Source: a bacterium 1XD21-70
GTDB taxonomy: Bacteria; Bacillota; Clostridia; Lachnospirales; Lachnospiraceae
Length of the DNA: 64,000 nt
NCBI GenBank assembly: GCA_003669055.1
Contig: RAYB01000003.1
Coordinates: 1 to 64,000, forward strand
Reading direction: 5' to 3'
Shown here: positions 25,156-33,259 of the stretch, in pieces
Numbering within the stretch: the first letter of the stretch is position 1
How the letters are laid out: each line of letters starts with the position of its first letter
Made by a program: the position numbers and the translations under genes
Notes under the pieces: model-generated
Told to the model about the DNA's origin: nothing
What the model saw: only the letters and a program-made list of their open reading frames with translations
Databases searched by the model: none

Positions 25156-26697
25156 ATGTCATTGATACAGATTTCGGATCTTTCCTTTACCTATGAGGGA
25201 AGCTTTGATCCGGTGTTTGAACAGGTGTCGTTTCAAATCGATACCGATTGGAAGCTGGGGCTGACCGGGCGGAACGGGCGCGGAAAAACCACCCTTTTGC
25301 GGATTTTGCAAGGGGGATTACAATATACCGGTTCCATTTCGTCGTCCGTGAACTTTGATTATTTCCCCTGCCCGGTTAATGACCGCTCGCTGCCAACCTA
25401 TGAGATCCTGGAAAATTTGCCTGGCAGTGACCGCTATGAGTTCTGGGAACTTCTGCGGGAACTGGGAAGGCTGCAGGTTGCGGAAGAAGTATTGTACCGG
25501 CCATTTGAGACCTTGTCCGGCGGGGAGCGCACTAAAGTTCTTCTGGCAGCCTTGTTTCTGCAGAAAAATTTCCTGCTGATCGATGAGCCGACCAACCACC
25601 TGGATCAGGAGGGCAGGAGGCTGGTGAGCCGCTATTTAAGCGGTAAGAAGGGATTTATCCTTGTGTCCCATGACAGAGTGTTCCTGGATGGGTGTGTGGA
25701 TCATATCCTGGCTATCAACCGGGCTGGCATTGAGGTGCAGAAGGGCAATTTCTCCTCCTGGCAGGAAAACAAGCGCAGGCAGGATGCCTTTGAACTTGCA
25801 GAGAATGACCGCCTGAAAAAGGATATCCGCCATCTCCAGGCATCAGCGCGCCAGTCCGGTAACTGGGCGGATAAGGTCGAGAGCACAAAAATCGGGCGGA
25901 TCCCCAAGAAAGAGAAGACCTTCATCGGAACCCGCGCCTACATCGGGGAAAAATCGCGCCGCATGCAGCAGCAAAGAAAAAACCTGGAACGGCGCCAGAA
26001 CCGCGCCATTGAGGAAAAGCAAAAACTGCTGAAAAATATAGAGACGGCAGAGGACTTGAAGCTGTTTGCCCTTTCCCACCATTCCCAGAAGCTGGCCGTC
26101 TTCGAGCATGTAAAAGCAGGGTACGGCTCCCCGCCCCAGGCTGTGTGCGGGGAAGTCTCCCTGGAAATATGCCAGGGGGAGAGGATTTTTTTACAAGGTA
26201 AAAACGGATGTGGGAAATCAAGTATCCTGAAGCTGATCCTGAACGGGGAGGATCTGCCGGGCACAGATAACAATGCCGCCAAAGTCCAATTGTGCAGAGG
26301 GAACCTCTGGCGGGCCGGCGGGCTGAAAATCTCTTATGTATCACAGGAGACCTCTTTCCTTGCCGGAAGCCTGCGGGAATATAGCCTGGCCTGCGGCGTG
26401 GAGGAGCCGCTTTTTATGGCACTCCTGCGCAAGCTGGACTTTTCCCGGGAACAGTTTGAAAAACCAATGGAGGATTACAGTGAAGGCCAGAAAAAGAAGG
26501 TGCTCCTGGCACGCAGCCTGTGCGAACAGGCTCACCTGTATATCTGGGATGAACCTCTCAATTACATTGATATGGATTCCCGGATGCAGATTGAAGAATT
26601 GATTCTGAAATTCCAGCCAACGATGCTTCTGGTAGAGCATGATGAAGCATTTGCCCAAAAAGTGGCAACCAGGGTGCTGGCCCTGAATCCGTCCTGA
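25156..26697 (+). CDS. ABC-F ribosomal protection protein, Lsa/CplR-like
   Basis: The ATG at 25156 has GGAGGG seven bases upstream; earlier Met codons lie over the attenuator. The 513-aa protein has two ABC domains with Walker A GRNGRGKTTLL and GKNGCGKSSIL, signatures LSGGE and YSEGQ, Walker B LLIDEPTN and YIWDEPLN, and no membrane helices. The segment between the domains (about residues 180-310) is the charged linker that enters the ribosome. The start (SFTYEG, then DTDWKLGLTGRNGRGKTTLLR) is like Lsa and CplR, which protect ribosomes from lincosamides, streptogramin A and pleuromutilins. The drug range here is inferred. The leader suggests drug-induced expression. Confidence 0.9.
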   Translation: MSLIQISDLSFTYEGSFDPVFEQVSFQIDTDWKLGLTGRNGRGKTTLLRILQGGLQYTGSISSSVNFDYFPCPVNDRSLPTYEILENLPGSDRYEFWELLRELGRLQVAEEVLYRPFETLSGGERTKVLLAALFLQKNFLLIDEPTNHLDQEGRRLVSRYLSGKKGFILVSHDRVFLDGCVDHILAINRAGIEVQKGNFSSWQENKRRQDAFELAENDRLKKDIRHLQASARQSGNWADKVESTKIGRIPKKEKTFIGTRAYIGEKSRRMQQQRKNLERRQNRAIEEKQKLLKNIETAEDLKLFALSHHSQKLAVFEHVKAGYGSPPQAVCGEVSLEICQGERIFLQGKNGCGKSSILKLILNGEDLPGTDNNAAKVQLCRGNLWRAGGLKISYVSQETSFLAGSLREYSLACGVEEPLFMALLRKLDFSREQFEKPMEDYSEGQKKKVLLARSLCEQAHLYIWDEPLNYIDMDSRMQIEELILKFQPTMLLVEHDEAFAQKVATRVLALNPS

Positions 26698-26702
26698 CCT
26701 TG

Positions 26703-26736
26703 GGCAGCGCATTGACTGCGCTGCCTCCATTTTTTT
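26703..26736. terminator. Terminator of the ABC-F gene
   Basis: GGCAGCGCA (26703-26711) pairs perfectly with TGCGCTGCC (26717-26725) and is followed by TCCATTTTTTT. It separates the ABC-F gene from the convergent acetyltransferase gene. Confidence 0.9.
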
Positions 26737-26770
26737 GTATCACGCTTCTTACATTCCGGCTTCCTGTCAA

Positions 26771-27274
26771 TCACCCTTTTGGCATGCCTGTTCTCTGGAA
26801 GGCAAGCCTCTCATCCCCATTTTTCAGATGGATAATGCCGCAGTACTGAAAACCGTTCTTTTCTAACATCTTCTGCATAGGGATATTATCCCGGTGGGTG
26901 TCAATCCGCAGGTTATAGCCGCATTGTTCCAAACACCAGCCTACACAGAAGGATGCCGTTCCCTTGCGTATCCCCGGCGCTGCTACCCGGTGCATGACCC
27001 CATAAGGTTCCTCATTGATCCAGGCACCCTCATAGATCCTGGCATAGTCCGGCTCCTGTTCCACAGAAAAGTAGAAAATGCCCAGGACTTGCCCGTCTTC
27101 CACGCACAAATAACTCCGTCCACTTTGGATGTCCTCCATAACCTGTTCTTTTGGAGGGTGTCTGTCCCCCCACTGGGTGGGGTTCCCGTGGTCTTTCATA
27201 AATTGCCTTGCCATGGCGTACAGTTCCATTGCCCTGCCAAGGTCTGCCATCGTAGTTTTTCGGATTTCCATCAT
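26771..27274 (-). CDS. GNAT family N-acetyltransferase
   Basis: The start at 27274 (MMEIRKTTMADL) has GAAAGG about seven bases upstream. The 167-aa product has the GNAT plan: the N-terminal strand-helix, GRSYLCVEDGQVLGIFYF, the acetyl-CoA loop region APGIRKGTASFCVGW and the late strand NLRIDTHRDNIPMQKMLEKNGFQYCGI. The substrate is not predictable. It is convergent with the ABC-F gene and follows the radical SAM gene with 66 bp between. Confidence 0.88.
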   Translation of the reverse strand: MMEIRKTTMADLGRAMELYAMARQFMKDHGNPTQWGDRHPPKEQVMEDIQSGRSYLCVEDGQVLGIFYFSVEQEPDYARIYEGAWINEEPYGVMHRVAAPGIRKGTASFCVGWCLEQCGYNLRIDTHRDNIPMQKMLEKNGFQYCGIIHLKNGDERLAFQRTGMPKG

Positions 27275-27339
27275 GTTTTGCCTTTCTTTCCGACTATAAT
27301 CATACATGGCGGTTCAGCCTTTGAACCGCCATATCCATT

Positions 27340-28242
27340 TCACGGATCTATCATATCAAATAACCGAAGCTGTGTCATCTGATATTTTTTCTGGTATGCA
27401 GATATGATATCCTTCATTTGGTAGAGGATTTTATAACGCTCGCATTCCGCCGCAAAAACATTCCATAAATGCGCGGCAGCCGGGCTACGGCACTCATACT
27501 GATAGCCATACCGGCGCCGGTAGCGGTCTGCCAGCCCCTGCCCGGGAAAAAGCTGTTCCAAACGGGCATAATACCAGTCTCGCTGATTCCCCCTCAGGGT
27601 CATGCCAAATGCCGCATAGATAAAACGTGCCCCTGCCTCATGGGCATGGCGCACAATGGCAAGGATATTTTCCTCACTGTCCTCGAGCCAGGGAAGCACC
27701 GGCATCAGCAAAATCCCGCTGAAAACCCCCGCCTGGTTCAGCGATTCCAGCATCGCAAAACGTTCACTGGAGGCAGGCACGCCAGGCTCGATTTTTTTGC
27801 TGAGGGCATCGTCGGCTGTGGTAATCGTTACTTTGCACAGAACAGGCGAATGCTCCCGGATGGTCTGCAAAATATCAAGATCCCTCAAAAGCAGGGTACT
27901 CTTGGTAGCTATCGCAGCCCCAAAATTGAAGGCATCGATCAGTTCCAGGGCATGGCGGGTCATCAGCAGTTCTTTCTCAAACGGGTTATAAGGGTCACTC
28001 ATGGCGCCGGTTCCCACGACCCCATTCCTGGCCTTCCGCCGCAGGTCATTGCGGATAATCAGCAATGCATTTTCTTTTGCACGCACCCGGTCAAAATCCT
28101 CGATATGGTAACAATCGGACCGGCTGTCACAGTAGATACAGCCATGGCTGCAGCCGCGGTAAATATTCATATTATAATCAATGCCAAACCATTCACGGCT
28201 TTTTGTGGCAGTAACTATTGTTTTTGCAGGGATGTATTCCAA
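27340..28242 (-). CDS. SPL-like radical SAM protein
   Basis: The 300-aa product has the radical SAM cluster motif CSHGCIYC (Cys31, 35, 38) preceded by MNIYRGC, and later GTGAMSDPYNPFEKE, the signature of the spore-photoproduct-lyase-like SplB group. SplB proper is about 340 aa and carries an extra conserved Cys for UV repair. Here the target is uncertain, so a DNA-repair role should not be assumed. It stands alone between an acetyltransferase and the repeat protein. Confidence 0.85.
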   Translation of the reverse strand: MEYIPAKTIVTATKSREWFGIDYNMNIYRGCSHGCIYCDSRSDCYHIEDFDRVRAKENALLIIRNDLRRKARNGVVGTGAMSDPYNPFEKELLMTRHALELIDAFNFGAAIATKSTLLLRDLDILQTIREHSPVLCKVTITTADDALSKKIEPGVPASSERFAMLESLNQAGVFSGILLMPVLPWLEDSEENILAIVRHAHEAGARFIYAAFGMTLRGNQRDWYYARLEQLFPGQGLADRYRRRYGYQYECRSPAAAHLWNVFAAECERYKILYQMKDIISAYQKKYQMTQLRLFDMIDP

Positions 28243-28375
28243 CGCCGCCTCCTTTGTATACGTATGCTTCCTGTCATGCTATTTTCCTATTATACAAAAT
28301 TACGTCCCAATATACAATCATCATTTTCCCTGCTTCCAAAGCCAAAAGCAAAGGACAAAACACTTTAAATACCTT

Positions 28376-28404
28376 TTGACTTTCCCTGCCAAAAATGCTA
28401 TCAT
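28376..28404 (+). promoter_or_regulatory. Promoter of the repeat protein gene
   Basis: TTGACT (28376-28381) and TATCAT (28399-28404) are 17 bp apart. The start near 28411 leaves a leader of about 45 nt with AAAGGAG before the GTG at 28455. Confidence 0.75.
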
Positions 28405-28454
28405 TATAGATACCTTATTATAAAAGCTGCTGTCAAAGAAAGGAGTGAAACCTT

Positions 28455-28955
28455 GTGACAGATGCAGAAAAACTAATCCTTGAGAAACTGGATTCTTTAA
28501 GCAAAGACATCCAAGAAACAAAGAAAGAAGCTTCGCTCGCCAGGGAGGAGGCCTCGCTCGCCAGGGAGGAGGCCTCGCTTGCCAGGGAGGAAGCCTCACT
28601 TGCCAGGGAGGAAGCCTCGCTTGCCAAGAAGGAAGCCTCGCTTGCCAGGGAGGAAGCCTCGCTTGCCAAGAAGGAAGCCTCGCTTGCCAGGGAGGAAGCC
28701 TCGCTTGCAAACCAAAAGGCCGACCAGGCTAATGAACGTATTGACCAAGTGAAAGAGATGATTTTGCAGACCCAGCTGTTGATCGAGAACGAAGTCAGCC
28801 GGAAAATCAATATTATCGGTGACGGCCACGACTTCTTAAAGATGCGCCTAGACGAGGCATTACGCTTGGAAAAGACACGGGAACGTATGGAACTGGAAAT
28901 CGTCGATTTACGGATGGAGGTCAAAAAGATCAAATCCCATTTAAATATCGCATAA
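28455..28955 (+). CDS. Coiled-coil protein with nine in-frame heptad repeats
   Basis: Translation starts at GTG (28455) behind AAAGGAG. The 166-aa product has a short N-terminal helix (MTDAEKLILEKLDSLSKDI), nine copies of the 7-residue unit EASLARE or EASLAKK (residues 25-87), and a C-terminal coiled coil (ENEVSRKINIIGDGHDFLKM to RMEVKKIKSHLNIA). The C-terminal part belongs to a small Clostridial family whose function I do not know. The unit is one heptad long, so copy-number change would lengthen the coiled coil by whole turns without frameshift. Confidence 0.8.
   Translation: MTDAEKLILEKLDSLSKDIQETKKEASLAREEASLAREEASLAREEASLAREEASLAKKEASLAREEASLAKKEASLAREEASLANQKADQANERIDQVKEMILQTQLLIENEVSRKINIIGDGHDFLKMRLDEALRLEKTRERMELEIVDLRMEVKKIKSHLNIA
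28527..28715 (+). repeat. 21-bp tandem repeat, nine copies
   Basis: Nine contiguous 21-bp units, 28527-28715, each encode EASLA plus two variable residues. Copies 5 and 7 carry AAGAAG instead of GGGAG, an alternating pattern that suggests units were duplicated in pairs. There are no spacers, so this is not a CRISPR array. Confidence 0.95.
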
Positions 28956-28960
28956 TACAT

Positions 28961-29006
28961 AGATCCCGCTGCCGGAATATATATTTCTTCCCTGGCAGCG
29001 GGATCT
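28961..29006. terminator. Bidirectional terminator
   Basis: AGATCCCGCTGCC (28961-28973) pairs with GGCAGCGGGATCT (28994-29006) over 13 bp with a 20-base A/T-rich loop. It separates the convergent repeat-protein and cupin genes. Confidence 0.85.
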
Positions 29007-29007
29007 C

Positions 29008-29385
29008 TCATTTCAATTCCCCACTCTTCTCCAACTCCCAGTGATCCACTACCACACTAGGCGCATAGACAAACATCATATGCAGTTCATCTTCCCCGGC
29101 ATTGTGGAGGGCATGCTTTGCGCCGGAAGGAATGAAAATGCAATCCCCCTCCTTCACCGTCTGCTTCTCCCCGTCCACCTCCATCAAACCGGTTCCTCTC
29201 AGGATCGTATAGGACTCCACCGTCTCATGCTCATGCTCCGGAATCCCTCCCTCTTTATAGATCACCACATATCCCTGGCAGAACTTCTCCCCCTTCATGG
29301 CGCCGTTCTGCCCTAAGATCACACGGGTGCGCCGGCCGGCCGGAAATTCCGTGCCCTCCACGTCCCAGATATTTACTTTCTCCAT
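29008..29385 (-). CDS. Cupin-domain protein, KdgF-like candidate
   Basis: The 125-aa product is a single cupin barrel with metal ligands H-x-H-x3-E (PEHEHETVESYTILRG) and a later His (GAKHALHNAGEDE). Small cupins of this type include KdgF, which opens 4,5-unsaturated uronates. Here the last place in a uronate operon with KduD and TRAP makes that plausible but not proven. It follows the LacI gene by about 50 bp. Confidence 0.75.
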   Translation of the reverse strand: MEKVNIWDVEGTEFPAGRRTRVILGQNGAMKGEKFCQGYVVIYKEGGIPEHEHETVESYTILRGTGLMEVDGEKQTVKEGDCIFIPSGAKHALHNAGEDELHMMFVYAPSVVVDHWELEKSGELK

Positions 29386-29436
29386 TGTCCTTCCTCTCTT
29401 CCTTCTATATTAAATACGTTATCTGCCCTCAGAAAA

Positions 29437-30450
29437 TCAGCCCTCACCCGGACGCCCGATCTCCCTCACCGACTCCCGTACAATCAGCCTCCCCTTAAAA
29501 TAGGTACGGCTCGCCGGTGCGCAGGTCTGTGTACGCATCTGCTCCGCCAGCTTCTCAAAAATCACCCCCGAGGTATCTGCCAGGGAATGGCGCAGCGTGG
29601 TAAGCGGCGGGTCTAGGTATTTTACCGAAGGGATATCGTCAAACCCTACCACGGAGATATCGTCCGGTATGCGCAGCCCGCTCTTGGTAATGCCCCGGTA
29701 AACGCCAAAAGCCATAAAGTCATTAAACATAAAGATCGCCGTAGGGCGGTCTTCTGCCTTCATCAGCTGGAGCGTTTTTATGTAAGCATCGTCCTCGGAC
29801 TCCACATCCTTGACCATATACTGCTCGTAATCCTGGATTTTATACTCGTCGAAGACCCGCAGGCACCCGGCCAGGCGCTCCCTGTTATACTGCCTGTCCT
29901 TGTCATTGATGTACAAGGCAATCTTCCGGTGCCCATTCTCGGCCAGGTACTTCACTGCCTGGTAGGAAGCATCCGCATTGTCAATATTGATACAGGGGGC
30001 ATCCACATCAAAAGTACGGTTTACAATAATCATGGGGATATCCCCAATATAAGGCTTCACATGCTCAATGTTTTCCGTGGATGCAATATACAAAATCCCA
30101 TCCACAAATAAATATTTAAGGGTAGCAAAATACTCCTCCTCCTTCCTGGCGTCGCCTAAGGCATCGCACAAGATCAGGGAGTACCCGGCCTCCATGGCAC
30201 AGACTTCCATGTATTTCACTACCTCCGGATAGTAGGGATTCATAATGTCAGGGATAATCAGCCCGATCAGGCGGCTTCCGCCCCTCTTCAGGCTGCGGGC
30301 GGCCAGGTTCGGCTTGTAATTCAGTTCACTGACCGCCCTCATAATCTTCTCTTTCTTTTCCGGCTCCACATAGGCCGCTCCTGATAATGCCCTTGACACC
30401 GTGCTGGGGGAAACTCCGGCATATTTGGCAACATCACGAATCCCTACCAT
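29437..30450 (-). CDS. LacI family transcriptional regulator
   Basis: The ATG at 30450 (MVGIRDVAKYAGVSPSTVSRAL) has GAGAGGTGC upstream; the longer frame adds 24 unrelated residues. The 337-aa product has the N-terminal helix-turn-helix and hinge (AARSLKRGGSRLIGLIIPD), then a periplasmic-binding-protein-like sugar domain ending in FKGRLIVRESV. It lies inside the KduD/TRAP operon. The promoter of that operon (37267-37244) has two LacI-type operators, so it is probably the local repressor, with a uronate-derived inducer. Confidence 0.92.
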   Translation of the reverse strand: MVGIRDVAKYAGVSPSTVSRALSGAAYVEPEKKEKIMRAVSELNYKPNLAARSLKRGGSRLIGLIIPDIMNPYYPEVVKYMEVCAMEAGYSLILCDALGDARKEEEYFATLKYLFVDGILYIASTENIEHVKPYIGDIPMIIVNRTFDVDAPCINIDNADASYQAVKYLAENGHRKIALYINDKDRQYNRERLAGCLRVFDEYKIQDYEQYMVKDVESEDDAYIKTLQLMKAEDRPTAIFMFNDFMAFGVYRGITKSGLRIPDDISVVGFDDIPSVKYLDPPLTTLRHSLADTSGVIFEKLAEQMRTQTCAPASRTYFKGRLIVRESVREIGRPGEG

Positions 30451-30485
30451 TCCTGCACCTCTCTCACTTCTTCTTGGAATACTTT

Positions 30486-32465
30486 TTACCTTATAATAGC
30501 ATTTTCCCGGTAATTTTTCCATACATTTTCAAACCAGTTATTCTCCTCCGGTATCGGCCGAACCGGGCGCCACCATATATGGCAGCTTTCGGATGCCTTG
30601 TCATAGGATATTTCCTGGAGGGTTGCAGTATCGGTTTCTTTTGTTATATTCCTGAACTCTTCTCCCAGCCGGCTGTTGGGCAGGGTGCCCTGGGGATGGT
30701 AGACCAGATAGGAGCCGCGGCTGATTCCCACATTTTCATCGTAATCCATCATTGCCTGCAAATACACAAACTGGCTCACCAGCAGCTGCCTCAGCTTGTA
30801 CAAATCTTTCAGTTCACCGGGAGCCGAAATCCTGTGGCATTCTGCAAGCGCCTCCCATTGCGCCCGGTTTTCCTGGATGGCCGTCTTAAGCCCCCCGGCG
30901 GAACGGATGCTCGCCCCGTATTGGGTCATCCTCCTGCGCAGCCGGGAAAGTTCTTCCCCTACGTCGATTTTTTCTGTTCCGGGCTTTAATGCCCCCTCGC
31001 CAAAACGGATTTCCTCCTCGACTTCCTTCCCGTGGAATTGCATGAATTCTTCCCTGCCGGGCGGAAGCCCCGGATAATTGGCGGCAATGTACTGGGCGGC
31101 CCTTAAGCCCCCCACCTGCCCGGCATTAAGGGCACTTCCCCCGGGTCGGTACACCCCGTGAGACCCGTTCACCTCCCCGACCGCAAAAAGATGGCGGATG
31201 CTGCTCTCCCACCACTGCCCGCAGGCAATCCCCCCATTGTTATGCTGCGCGCACAAGGCAATCTCTAAGTATTCCCTGGAAATATCAATCCCATGGCTGC
31301 CGTAAACCTCGATCGCTGCCGGGTTCATATGCTTCAGCCGGAGATAAGGGGTATTTTGCAGGGCGCCGCAATTTTCCAGGTATGCCCTGGCCTCCCCGGC
31401 CAAATGCTCCAGAGAAAAGCAGCCCCCCGCTTCCAGGGCAGACGGGTTACGGGTAAAGTCAAGATACACCCGCCTTCCTCTGAGAACGGTTTCCTGGTAG
31501 ACCAAAAGATCAATCAGCGACGAACCAAAATCGGACACCTTGCGCGGGTCAAACGGCCACTGGTATCCCTTTAAAAAAGTAGCCGTCACCAGCTGCCGGG
31601 GCGTATCAAAGAATTCCCTTAAGAATTCCCTTTCGTCTCCCCCCTTCTCATCCAGGGACACATACCGGGGAATACACTGCTGGAAAGTCCCTGACAGGTT
31701 CCACCGGAATTTCACCGAGGCAATGCCAAACTGAGATTCTGTCAGGTTCTTTGCCACAGCCCCTGCCTCCAAAGCCACCCCCATCCCCCCGGTCTGGCCA
31801 AACGGGTAGACGCTCGACTGGTACATCCCTGCCTCCCCGCCGGTAGCCCATATGACATTTTCCGCAGAAAATACGGCGTACCGCTTCCGGGCATCCGCAC
31901 ATTCTCTCTTGTTGAGGGCAAGGATACCACAGGCACGTTTCTCGCCGCCCTCCCCCTCCGTTAAAATCCGTACCGCCTGATACCCGTCAAACACAGGGAC
32001 GCCTCTCTCCTGAACCTGGCGTTCCAGGCATTCCGTCATGTACCTGGATGTCAACGGCCCCACGGACGTCCCCCTGGACAGCGGGTCATGGTCTGTCTTA
32101 TATCCCACATATCCTCCGCTCTGGTTAAAAGGAAAAGGAACCCCGATATCCACCAGATGAAAAAATGCCCGCAGCGAACCAGCCGCCTCTGCCAGTGCCA
32201 GATCTCCGTCCACACAGCCTCCCTCAAAAAGGTCTCTTGCCATCTGCCCCACGCTGTCCGGCTCCTGGCCGCACAAGGTCAGCTTATAATAAGTCTGCTT
32301 ATCCGACCCGGTATTCCGGGAGGTGCCCATCAAACGCCCCTCTGTCACCATGGCGATCTCCCGCTGCCCCAGCTTCCAGAGGGCAAGCGCCGCATTATAG
32401 CCCGCTGCCCCGGTTCCCACAATAATCGTATTATATTTAAAAAAGGGTATATTTTTCCTGTCCAT
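30486..32465 (-). CDS. Large FAD-dependent oxidoreductase (fumarate reductase flavoprotein-like)
   Basis: The 659-aa product starts with the FAD dinucleotide loop (NTIIVGTGAAGYNAALAL). It has the middle elements of the succinate dehydrogenase/fumarate reductase/aspartate oxidase group (ENVIWATGGEAGMYQ, HNNGGIACGQWWESS, LFAVGEVNGSHGVYRPGGSALNAGQVGG). Subunit partners (iron-sulfur or membrane anchor) are absent. It stands between the SDR and LacI genes of the uronate operon. It may oxidise or reduce a sugar-acid intermediate; the substrate is unknown. Confidence 0.8.
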   Translation of the reverse strand: MDRKNIPFFKYNTIIVGTGAAGYNAALALWKLGQREIAMVTEGRLMGTSRNTGSDKQTYYKLTLCGQEPDSVGQMARDLFEGGCVDGDLALAEAAGSLRAFFHLVDIGVPFPFNQSGGYVGYKTDHDPLSRGTSVGPLTSRYMTECLERQVQERGVPVFDGYQAVRILTEGEGGEKRACGILALNKRECADARKRYAVFSAENVIWATGGEAGMYQSSVYPFGQTGGMGVALEAGAVAKNLTESQFGIASVKFRWNLSGTFQQCIPRYVSLDEKGGDEREFLREFFDTPRQLVTATFLKGYQWPFDPRKVSDFGSSLIDLLVYQETVLRGRRVYLDFTRNPSALEAGGCFSLEHLAGEARAYLENCGALQNTPYLRLKHMNPAAIEVYGSHGIDISREYLEIALCAQHNNGGIACGQWWESSIRHLFAVGEVNGSHGVYRPGGSALNAGQVGGLRAAQYIAANYPGLPPGREEFMQFHGKEVEEEIRFGEGALKPGTEKIDVGEELSRLRRRMTQYGASIRSAGGLKTAIQENRAQWEALAECHRISAPGELKDLYKLRQLLVSQFVYLQAMMDYDENVGISRGSYLVYHPQGTLPNSRLGEEFRNITKETDTATLQEISYDKASESCHIWWRPVRPIPEENNWFENVWKNYRENAIIR

Positions 32466-32483
32466 TCTTCCTTTTCCATATCT

Positions 32484-33248
32484 TTACAGGCGGCGGATAT
32501 GGAATCCTCCATCTACGTCAATATAATTGCCTGTGGTATAGCAAAAATCATCCGAGCAAAAAGCGCGGACAGCCCTTGCCACATCCTCCGGCGTGCCCCA
32601 GCGCGCGATCGGGAAAATGCCTGACTCAATCAGCCTTGTATACTTCTCCTCCACCCCGCTTGTCATATCCGTCTGTATCACCCCCGGCCGGATTTCATAC
32701 ACATAGATCTGTTCCGGCGCCAGCCTGTCGGCATAAAGCTTCGTCAGCATGGATATGCCCGCCTTGGACACACAATATTCCCCCCTGTTGACAGAAGAGA
32801 CCTCCGAGGAACAAGAAGAAATATTGATAATTGTCCCCCGTTTGCTCCCCCTCACCTCCTGCTTCCTCATCTGCAACGCCACAGCCTGGGTAATAAACAT
32901 ATTGGAAGCCGTATTGGTGTTTAGCACATAGTCAAAGCTTTCCTCTGACATCGCAAGAAGGTCACTGCGAACCTTAGGAGCCACCCCGGCATTGTTCACC
33001 AGGACATGGATTTCTCCCAATGCCTCCACTGCCTCGGCCACCACCCGCTTCCGGTCGGCAGGTTTGCCCACGTCGCCAGAGAGCCACACATAATCCACCC
33101 CTGCCTCCCTCAAGGCCTTCGTGGCATCAGGATAATGCCTCTCCTCCCTGGTAGCCAAAAGAGCCACCCGGTACCCGACTCTCCCCAGTTCTTTAACAAT
33201 TGCCAGCCCTATCCCCCGGCTTCCGCCCGTGACAAACGCTGTCTTCAT
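32484..33248 (-). CDS. Short-chain dehydrogenase/reductase
   Basis: The 254-aa product has the SDR cofactor loop TGGSRGIG, NNAGVAP, the catalytic Ser of INISSCSSEVSS, Y-x3-K (YCVSKAG) and the C-terminal RWGTPEDVARAVRAFCSDD. In the operon it may act on an intermediate before or after the KduD-like enzyme. Start and overlaps fit (12 bp from the dctM stop). The exact substrate cannot be read from sequence. Confidence 0.88.
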   Translation of the reverse strand: MKTAFVTGGSRGIGLAIVKELGRVGYRVALLATREERHYPDATKALREAGVDYVWLSGDVGKPADRKRVVAEAVEALGEIHVLVNNAGVAPKVRSDLLAMSEESFDYVLNTNTASNMFITQAVALQMRKQEVRGSKRGTIINISSCSSEVSSVNRGEYCVSKAGISMLTKLYADRLAPEQIYVYEIRPGVIQTDMTSGVEEKYTRLIESGIFPIARWGTPEDVARAVRAFCSDDFCYTTGNYIDVDGGFHIRRL

Positions 33249-33259
33249 GCAATCCCCTC

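Noticed and set aside
24861-25196. 111-codon open frame before the ABC-F gene
   Set aside because: It runs through both leader hairpins, lacks a ribosome site and overlaps the ABC-F start.
28527-28715. Possible CRISPR array
   Set aside because: The units abut directly without spacers and encode in-frame heptads.
28433-29011. Minus-strand open frame of 192 codons rich in Ser/Ala/Leu/Glu
   Set aside because: It is the antisense reading of the 21-bp repeats, which are open in several frames because the unit length is a multiple of three.
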